DNA of 64,000 nucleotides, taken from Streptomyces echinatus. Lineage in GTDB: Bacteria > Actinomycetota > Actinomycetes > Streptomycetales > Streptomycetaceae. This document shows, piece by piece, positions 59,754 through 64,000 of this stretch; position 1 is the stretch's first letter; the number at the start of each line of letters is the position of its first letter. The stretch is from contig NZ_JACHJK010000009.1 of the NCBI RefSeq assembly GCF_014203595.1, positions 124,001 to 188,000 on the forward strand. The letters run 5' to 3'. The position numbers and the translations under genes were made by a program. Below the pieces are notes generated by a model. That model was not told the DNA's origin. It saw nothing but the letters and a program-made list of their open reading frames with translations, and made no database searches.

Positions 59754-59787
59754 GTTCGACAGTACGCAAACATACGAACTATCGAAC
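59754..59787. promoter_or_regulatory. Inverted repeat upstream of the MFS remnant
   Basis: GTTCGACAGTACG (59754-59766) and CGAACTATCGAAC (59775-59787) match as a dyad at 11 of 13 positions with an 8-bp AT-rich spacer. It stands out from the GC-rich surroundings and looks like a surviving operator/promoter. Confidence 0.5.
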
Positions 59788-59826
59788 CGATCCGGGCACG
59801 CGTGGGGCGGGGCCGGGGCCGGCGGG

Positions 59827-60087
59827 GTGAGCGTCGGCGCGCTGCCGGGCGGCGTGCTCACCCAGACCTTCGGCCAGCCGCCCGTGTGCTTCGTCAATGT
59901 GCCGCCGGCCGGCATCGTCGCCCTGGCCGTCCTCACCGCGCTCGCCGACGCGGCACCGACGGCAGGACCGGCCCGGCGCTGCGGCCGCCACCGCGGACGG
60001 GGAGTTCCGCGTCGTCCTGCCCACCGCCCTCGGCATGGCCGCCGGCCTGCTCATCGCGCTCCGCCTGCCCCGCGGACAGGCCCGGCC
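59827..60087 (+). pseudogene. Remnant of an MFS (DHA2-type) transporter gene
   Basis: One frame reads GALPGGVLTQTFGQPPVCFV then NVPPAGIVALAVLTALAD, close to the conserved MFS segment GGxLTQxxGWRWxFFVNVPxG. About 30 bases on, a different frame reads VVLPTALGMAAGLLIALRLP, like a late transporter helix. The rest of the gene is missing. The region 59403-60341 (939 bp) holds no intact gene: only this remnant, the dyad before it and the 21-bp repeats. Confidence 0.55.
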
Positions 60088-60341
60088 CGCCCCCGTCACC
60101 GGCTCGCCGGACGCGCCACGGGCCTCCTCGGCGGGGCGGGGAGAACCCGGCGTCCCGGACCGGGCGGGGTCCGGAAATCCGTAACACCCGCGTTGCACGA
60201 GGCGGTCTCCGATAGCCGTATGATCGCCCCGACACCGGCGCCCAGACTCCCCCTTGAACAGGGCCGCTTGGTGACCCTTCCTCCCTCCTGCCCGGGCACG
60301 GGCCGCTCCGCCCTGCCCGCACACCGTGAAAGGCGGCCTGC

Positions 60342-61460
60342 ATGGTCTCTCGCGTACGCGTCTGGCTCAACCGCACGTACGCGGAGAACGTGTTCTTCAT
60401 GGATCAGCTGCGGAGAAATCCCGGCGACCGCGCGGTCGAGATCCATGCGACGCACGGCGACCCCGACTCCCCCGTACTGGCCGCCGCCGACACCTCCGAG
60501 CTGGAGCCGGAGGGCCTGTCCCCGGCGGCGTACGTCGAGTACGCCCTCGACCAGTGCGTCCGGCGCGGCATCGACGTGTTCGTGCCCCGGCTGCACCAGG
60601 CGGCCGTCGTGGCGCACCGGGCCGAGTTCGCGGCGGCCGGTACGGCACTGCTCGCGCCGACGCCCGAGGCGGTCGCCGTGTTCGAGGACAAGGCGGTCGC
60701 GTACGAGGCGGTGCGCTCGGTGGGCGTTCCGGTGCCGCCGTGGCACCGGGTCCGGAACGCGGACGAACTCGTCGATGCCGTGGAGGAGTTGGAGGCGGCC
60801 GGGCACCTGGCCTGCTTCAAGCCGGCCGTGGGCGCGGGCGGGGCGGGCTTCCGGGTGATCACCCGGTCGCCCTTCTCACTCCTGCACCTGACCGGCTTCC
60901 CGGGCCCGCACGTCCAGCTGGACGTGGTCGTCGAAGCGCTGCGGCGGGCCGAGGAGCCCGTGGACTGGCTGGTGATGCCGCGCCTGGAGCAGCCCGAGGT
61001 GTCCGTGGACTGCCTGACGGGACCGGACAACCGGGTGCGGCTCGCGGTGGGCCGCACCAAGCACGGCCGGCGCCGGGGTTTCACCCTGGACGAGCGGTGG
61101 CTGGCGCCGGCCCGGCTGATCGCGGAGGGCTTCGGGCTGCACTACCTGTCCAACATCCAGTTCCGGATGCTCGGCGACCGTCCGGTGCTGCTGGATGTCA
61201 ACTCCCGGCCCGCCGGCGGCCTGCACCAGCTGTCGCTCTGTGGGGTGAACGCGCCCTGGGCGGCCGTGCGGCTGGCTCTGGGCGAGGACCCCGGGGTGAT
61301 CGAGCCGCCGTTCCTCGGTCAGGACTACACGGTGGTGTCGGGGCCGCGCCCGCTCGTGGCCGCGGCGCTCCCCCGGCAACGGACGGACTCGGCCGAGGCG
61401 TTGCTCCCTGCCGTGCCCTCGCCCGCGCAGCCGGCTCCGGCCCAGGTCCTGCCGCTGTAG
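60342..61460 (+). CDS. ATP-grasp domain protein
   Basis: A 372-aa ATP-grasp ligase of unknown substrate. The N-terminal part (VSRVRVWLNRTYAENVFFMD) precedes the ATP-grasp fold: DKAVAYEAVRSVGVPVPPWHRV, the Lys-containing CFKPAVGAGGAGFRVI and the metal-binding NIQFRMLGDRPVLLDVNSRPAGGLH near residue 270. It resembles the carbamoyl-phosphate-synthase-like ATP-grasp proteins scattered in Streptomyces genomes, some in stress-resistance neighbourhoods. It stands alone between decayed DNA and a chitinase. The last 40 residues are Pro/Ala-rich and probably unstructured. Confidence 0.85.
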   Translation: MVSRVRVWLNRTYAENVFFMDQLRRNPGDRAVEIHATHGDPDSPVLAAADTSELEPEGLSPAAYVEYALDQCVRRGIDVFVPRLHQAAVVAHRAEFAAAGTALLAPTPEAVAVFEDKAVAYEAVRSVGVPVPPWHRVRNADELVDAVEELEAAGHLACFKPAVGAGGAGFRVITRSPFSLLHLTGFPGPHVQLDVVVEALRRAEEPVDWLVMPRLEQPEVSVDCLTGPDNRVRLAVGRTKHGRRRGFTLDERWLAPARLIAEGFGLHYLSNIQFRMLGDRPVLLDVNSRPAGGLHQLSLCGVNAPWAAVRLALGEDPGVIEPPFLGQDYTVVSGPRPLVAAALPRQRTDSAEALLPAVPSPAQPAPAQVLPL

Positions 61461-61538
61461 GCGGTGTGCCGGGTGCGGGGGCCGGTGGCCGCCCGCACCC
61501 GGCGGTGAACCCGTTACGGATGAACTCCGCCTTTCTTC

Positions 61539-61567
61539 TTGACAGTCGTATTGGTCCATACCAAATT
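61539..61567 (+). promoter_or_regulatory. Chitinase promoter with DasR-like operator
   Basis: TTGACA (61539-61544) and CAAATT (61562-61567) are 17 bp apart. Between them lies the palindrome TTGGT-CCAT-ACCAA (61551-61564), similar to DasR-responsive/chitinase repeat elements (TGGTCTAGACCA-type) of Streptomyces. A bound repressor would block the polymerase. Confidence 0.55.
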
Positions 61568-61633
61568 CGATGGCGCACCAGGTTCCGCACTCCCCTGCAC
61601 GGCCCGACACCCCCGTCCCCACAGGGAGATCGC

Positions 61634-63319
61634 GTGCGCTTCACATTCGGGCGTTCCAGACGCCGGCTCCTCGCTCTTCTCGGTTCCGCGGCCCTCGCCC
61701 TCGGCGGGGCCGTCGCCCTTCCCGGTACGGCCCACGCGGCCAACCTCCTGACCAACCCCGGCTTCGAGTCGGGCGGTCTGTCCCCCTGGACCTGCACCGG
61801 GAACCTCGGTTCGGTCGTCGCCTCCCCCGTGCACGGCGGCGCCCAGGCGCTGCAGGGCGCGGTGACATCGAGCGACAACGCGCAGTGCGGCCAGACGGTC
61901 GCCGTCCAGCCGAACACCGCGTACACGCTCAGCGGCTGGGTGCGCGGCAGTTACGTGTACCTCGGCGTGAACGGCGGTGCCTCCACCTGGACGTCGTCCC
62001 CGTCGGCGTACACGAGGCTCAGCGTCTCCTTCACCACCGGCGCCGCGCAGACCAGCGCCACGATCTATGTGCACGGCTGGTACGCCCAGGGCACCTACCA
62101 CGCCGACGACATCAGCCTGGACGGCCCGGGCGGCCCAGGCGGCGGCGACACCCGGGCGCCGACCGCGCCCGGCGGGCTGACCTCCACCGGCAAGACCTCG
62201 ACGAGCGTGTCGCTGAAGTGGAACGCCGCCTCGGACGACGTGGGTGTGACGGCGTACGACGTCTACAGCGCCGGCAGCCGGGTACTGAGCGTCTCCGGCA
62301 CCTCGGCCACCGTCGGCGGGCTGTCGCCGGGCACGGCCTACACCTTCACCGTGAAGGCGCGGGACGCGGCCGGGAACACCTCACCCGCCTCCGGCTCCGT
62401 GACCGTGACGACCGACACGGGCGGCGGTGGCGGCACCGGCTTCAAGCAGGCGGCGCCGTACCTGTACGAGGGCTGGGGAGATCCCCCGGATCCGGGCACG
62501 GTGATGAGCGCGACCGGGGTCAAGTGGTTCACGATGGCGTTCGTGCTGGACTCCGGCGGCTGCACCCCGGCCTGGGACGGCAGCCGGGCGCTGACCGGCG
62601 GGGTGGACCAGACGGCGATCAGCCGGATCCGGTCCGCCGGCGGTGACGTCGTCCCGTCGTTCGGCGGCTGGCAGGGCAGCAAGCTCGGCGCCAACTGCTC
62701 CTCCGCGAGCGCGCTCGCCGGGGCGATCCAGAAGGTGGTCGACGCCTACGGCCTGAAGGCCGTCGACTTCGACATCGAGAACACCGACGAGTTCGAGAAC
62801 GAGGCCGTCCAGGCGAGGATCCTCACCGCCCTGAAGACGGTCAGGGCGGCCAACCCCGGCCTGCGGACCATCGTCACCTTCGGCACGTCCACCACCGGGC
62901 CGACGTACTACGGCAACCGGCTCATCGAGCAGGCGCAGTCGCTCGGCGCGAACATCGACGTGTTCACCATCATGCCGTTCGACTTCGGCGGCGGCCCGGA
63001 CATGTACGGCAACACGGTGAACGCGGCCGAGGGGCTGAAGAACAAGCTGAAGTCCACCTTCGGCTGGGACGACGCGACCGCCTACGCCCATATCGGCATC
63101 TCGGGCATGAACGGCCTGTCCGACCAGCAGGAGACGACGACCCCGGCGATCTGGACGCAGATCCGCGACTGGTCGAACGCGCACCACATCGCGCGGCTCG
63201 CCTTCTGGGCGGTCAACCGGGACCGGCCGTGCGCGGGCGGCGGCGTGGTGAGCAACTGCTCCGGGATCGACCAGAGCACCTGGCAGTTCACCTCGATCAC
63301 GGCCGGGTTCACCGGCTGA
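61634..63319 (+). CDS. Secreted GH18 chitinase with CBM and FN3 domains
   Basis: Secreted chitinase of 561 aa from GTG 61634 (GGGAG upstream). A signal peptide ends near GTAHAANLL. Residues about 37-165 are a carbohydrate-binding module (LLTNPGFESGGLSPWTCTGN...YHADDISLDG). Residues 173-258 are a fibronectin type III domain (PTAPGGLTSTGKTSTSVSLKW...FTVKARDAAGNTSPASG). A Gly-rich linker leads to the GH18 domain from about 270; its catalytic motif is KAVDFDIENTDE (DxxDxDxE-like, acid Glu in DIE). It resembles the exochitinase-type enzymes of Streptomyces. A DasR-like operator sits in the promoter. Confidence 0.93.
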   Translation: MRFTFGRSRRRLLALLGSAALALGGAVALPGTAHAANLLTNPGFESGGLSPWTCTGNLGSVVASPVHGGAQALQGAVTSSDNAQCGQTVAVQPNTAYTLSGWVRGSYVYLGVNGGASTWTSSPSAYTRLSVSFTTGAAQTSATIYVHGWYAQGTYHADDISLDGPGGPGGGDTRAPTAPGGLTSTGKTSTSVSLKWNAASDDVGVTAYDVYSAGSRVLSVSGTSATVGGLSPGTAYTFTVKARDAAGNTSPASGSVTVTTDTGGGGGTGFKQAAPYLYEGWGDPPDPGTVMSATGVKWFTMAFVLDSGGCTPAWDGSRALTGGVDQTAISRIRSAGGDVVPSFGGWQGSKLGANCSSASALAGAIQKVVDAYGLKAVDFDIENTDEFENEAVQARILTALKTVRAANPGLRTIVTFGTSTTGPTYYGNRLIEQAQSLGANIDVFTIMPFDFGGGPDMYGNTVNAAEGLKNKLKSTFGWDDATAYAHIGISGMNGLSDQQETTTPAIWTQIRDWSNAHHIARLAFWAVNRDRPCAGGGVVSNCSGIDQSTWQFTSITAGFTG

Positions 63320-63342
63320 CCCGCCGCGCCGGGTCACGGCGG

Positions 63343-63366
63343 AGGGCCGCTCGGCGGAGCGGCCCT
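63343..63366. terminator. Classical terminator
   Basis: AGGGCCGCTC (63343-63352) and GAGCGGCCCT (63357-63366) form a perfect 10-bp stem with a GGCG loop, followed by TTTCGTTCT. It separates the chitinase from the convergent GH4 gene. Confidence 0.85.
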
Positions 63367-63373
63367 TTCGTTC

Positions 63374-64000
63374 TCACCTCAGATAGGCCAGGCCGGGGTG
63401 GACCCCGGTGTAGCCCTCGACGAGCCTGCGGGCCACGGTGACCGAGTCGACCAGCGGATGCAGCGCGAAGGCCGTCACGGCTCTCGCCCGGGAACCCGAC
63501 TCGGCGGCGGCGAGCACCTCGCGCTCCACGGCCTTGACCGAGCACACCAGGCCGGTGGCGTGGCCGGGCAGCGGATCGGCGGCGAGCGGGTGGGCGCCGC
63601 TCGCGTCGACCAGACACGGCACCTCGACGACCGCGTCGGCGTCGAGGACGGACAGGGTGGAGCGGTTGCGGACGTTGAGGATCAGGGTGGTGCGTTCGTC
63701 GCGGGCGATGGCCCGCATCAGGGCGAGGGCGACCTTCTCGTAGCCGCCGGACAGATCGTCGGCCTCGCGTTCGCCGGCGCCGGCGCTCTCCCGGTTCTCG
63801 GCCATGTAGGTCGCCTCCCGCTCCGCGCGGGTGCGGTCCCAGGCGAGCAGTGCGGACCCGCCGGGGCCGGCGGCCTCCTGGTAGAAGCCGGCCTGCTGGT
63901 CCCGCAGGAAGGCGCCGCGGGTCCGGGCGGCGGACCGGTACGCCTGGACCGTCTCCCGGTTGTAGTAGTAGTAGTGCAGGTACTCGTTGGGGATCGCGCC
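63374..64000 (-). CDS. GH4 family 6-phospho-beta-glucosidase-like protein (N-terminus beyond window)
   Basis: C-terminal 208 residues of a glycoside hydrolase family 4 enzyme (NAD- and metal-dependent). The frame is open to base 64000, so the start lies outside. Near the edge GAIPNEYLHYYYYNRE matches the conserved GH4 region (IPNEYLxYYY). Later AENRESAGAGEREADDLSGG and TLILNVRNRSTLSVLDADAVVEVPCLVD are typical of 6-phospho-beta-glucosidases. The NAD-binding and metal-ligand Cys/His motifs are not in view, so the exact activity is open. Convergent with the chitinase; perhaps used for cellobiose- or chitobiose-derived sugars. Confidence 0.88.
   Translation of the reverse strand, partial: GAIPNEYLHYYYYNRETVQAYRSAARTRGAFLRDQQAGFYQEAAGPGGSALLAWDRTRAEREATYMAENRESAGAGEREADDLSGGYEKVALALMRAIARDERTTLILNVRNRSTLSVLDADAVVEVPCLVDASGAHPLAADPLPGHATGLVCSVKAVEREVLAAAESGSRARAVTAFALHPLVDSVTVARRLVEGYTGVHPGLAYLR

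Noticed and set aside
59285..59773. Arg/Gly heptad-repeat protein on the minus strand over the 21-bp repeats
   Set aside because: No ribosome site, overlaps the start of the metallophosphoesterase in another frame, and similar heptads appear on both strands as an effect of the DNA repeat.

Overview
The window is high-GC actinobacterial DNA (visibly above 70% G+C, strong third-position G/C, many GTG and TTG starts). The gene content points to Streptomyces: an SsgA-family sporulation protein, a WhiB-like protein, DUF2510 proteins, a secreted GH18 chitinase, and a pca cluster headed by a MarR regulator. The order of several genes (fad genes, nfi, ssgD, ABC-F, acyl-ACP desaturase, whiB-like, pca cluster, PPTase) resembles what I remember of the S. 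coelicolor right-arm region around SCO66xx-67xx. That comparison is from memory and was not checked. I saw no rRNA, tRNA, CRISPR array, insertion sequence or prophage.

Layout. 1-8 kb: an ABC-F ATPase cut by the window edge, a D-amino-acid oxidase, two divergent secreted peptidases and an amino-acid permease. 8-13.4 kb: a MerR regulator and a beta-oxidation operon (CoA-transferase, thiolase, FadB-type fusion). 13.4-22.4 kb: an enoyl-reductase-like protein, endonuclease V, an Asp-box secreted protein, SsgD, a second ABC-F protein behind a structured leader, a dimethylargininase, an acyl-ACP desaturase behind a three-palindrome operator array, and a WhiB-like protein. 22.5-27.2 kb: a LacI regulator, a LigD-type polymerase divergent from an ATP-dependent DNA ligase, and a formaldehyde-dehydrogenase-like enzyme.

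27.3-33.3 kb is the protocatechuate (beta-ketoadipate) cluster, pcaV / pcaIJHGBL. The thiolase gene pcaF is reduced to an in-frame scar of about 50 codons that joins pcaJ and pcaH in one open frame. 33.4-42.2 kb: an SDR, a frameshifted LuxR-type ATPase lacking its DNA-binding end, two DUF2510 proteins, a TetR regulator facing a PAP2 phosphatase/DMT transporter pair across a 16-bp-period operator array. 42.3-48.8 kb: a Tat-exported phospholipase C and a two-gene cassette of unknown function (904 and 524 aa), the least explained part of the window; the smaller protein carries a segment resembling pretoxin modules. 48.9-55 kb: an alpha-glucoside-type ABC transporter/GH13 operon with a LacI regulator.

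55-64 kb: an orphan MmyB-like ligand-binding protein divergent from an XRE/HExxH-peptidase pair, a stand-alone phosphopantetheinyl transferase overlapping a metallophosphoesterase, decayed DNA with an MFS remnant and 21-bp repeats, an ATP-grasp enzyme, a GH18 chitinase with a DasR-like operator inside its promoter, and the C-terminal part of a GH4 phospho-glycosidase running off the right edge. Most convergent gene pairs are separated by strong GC-rich hairpin terminators.
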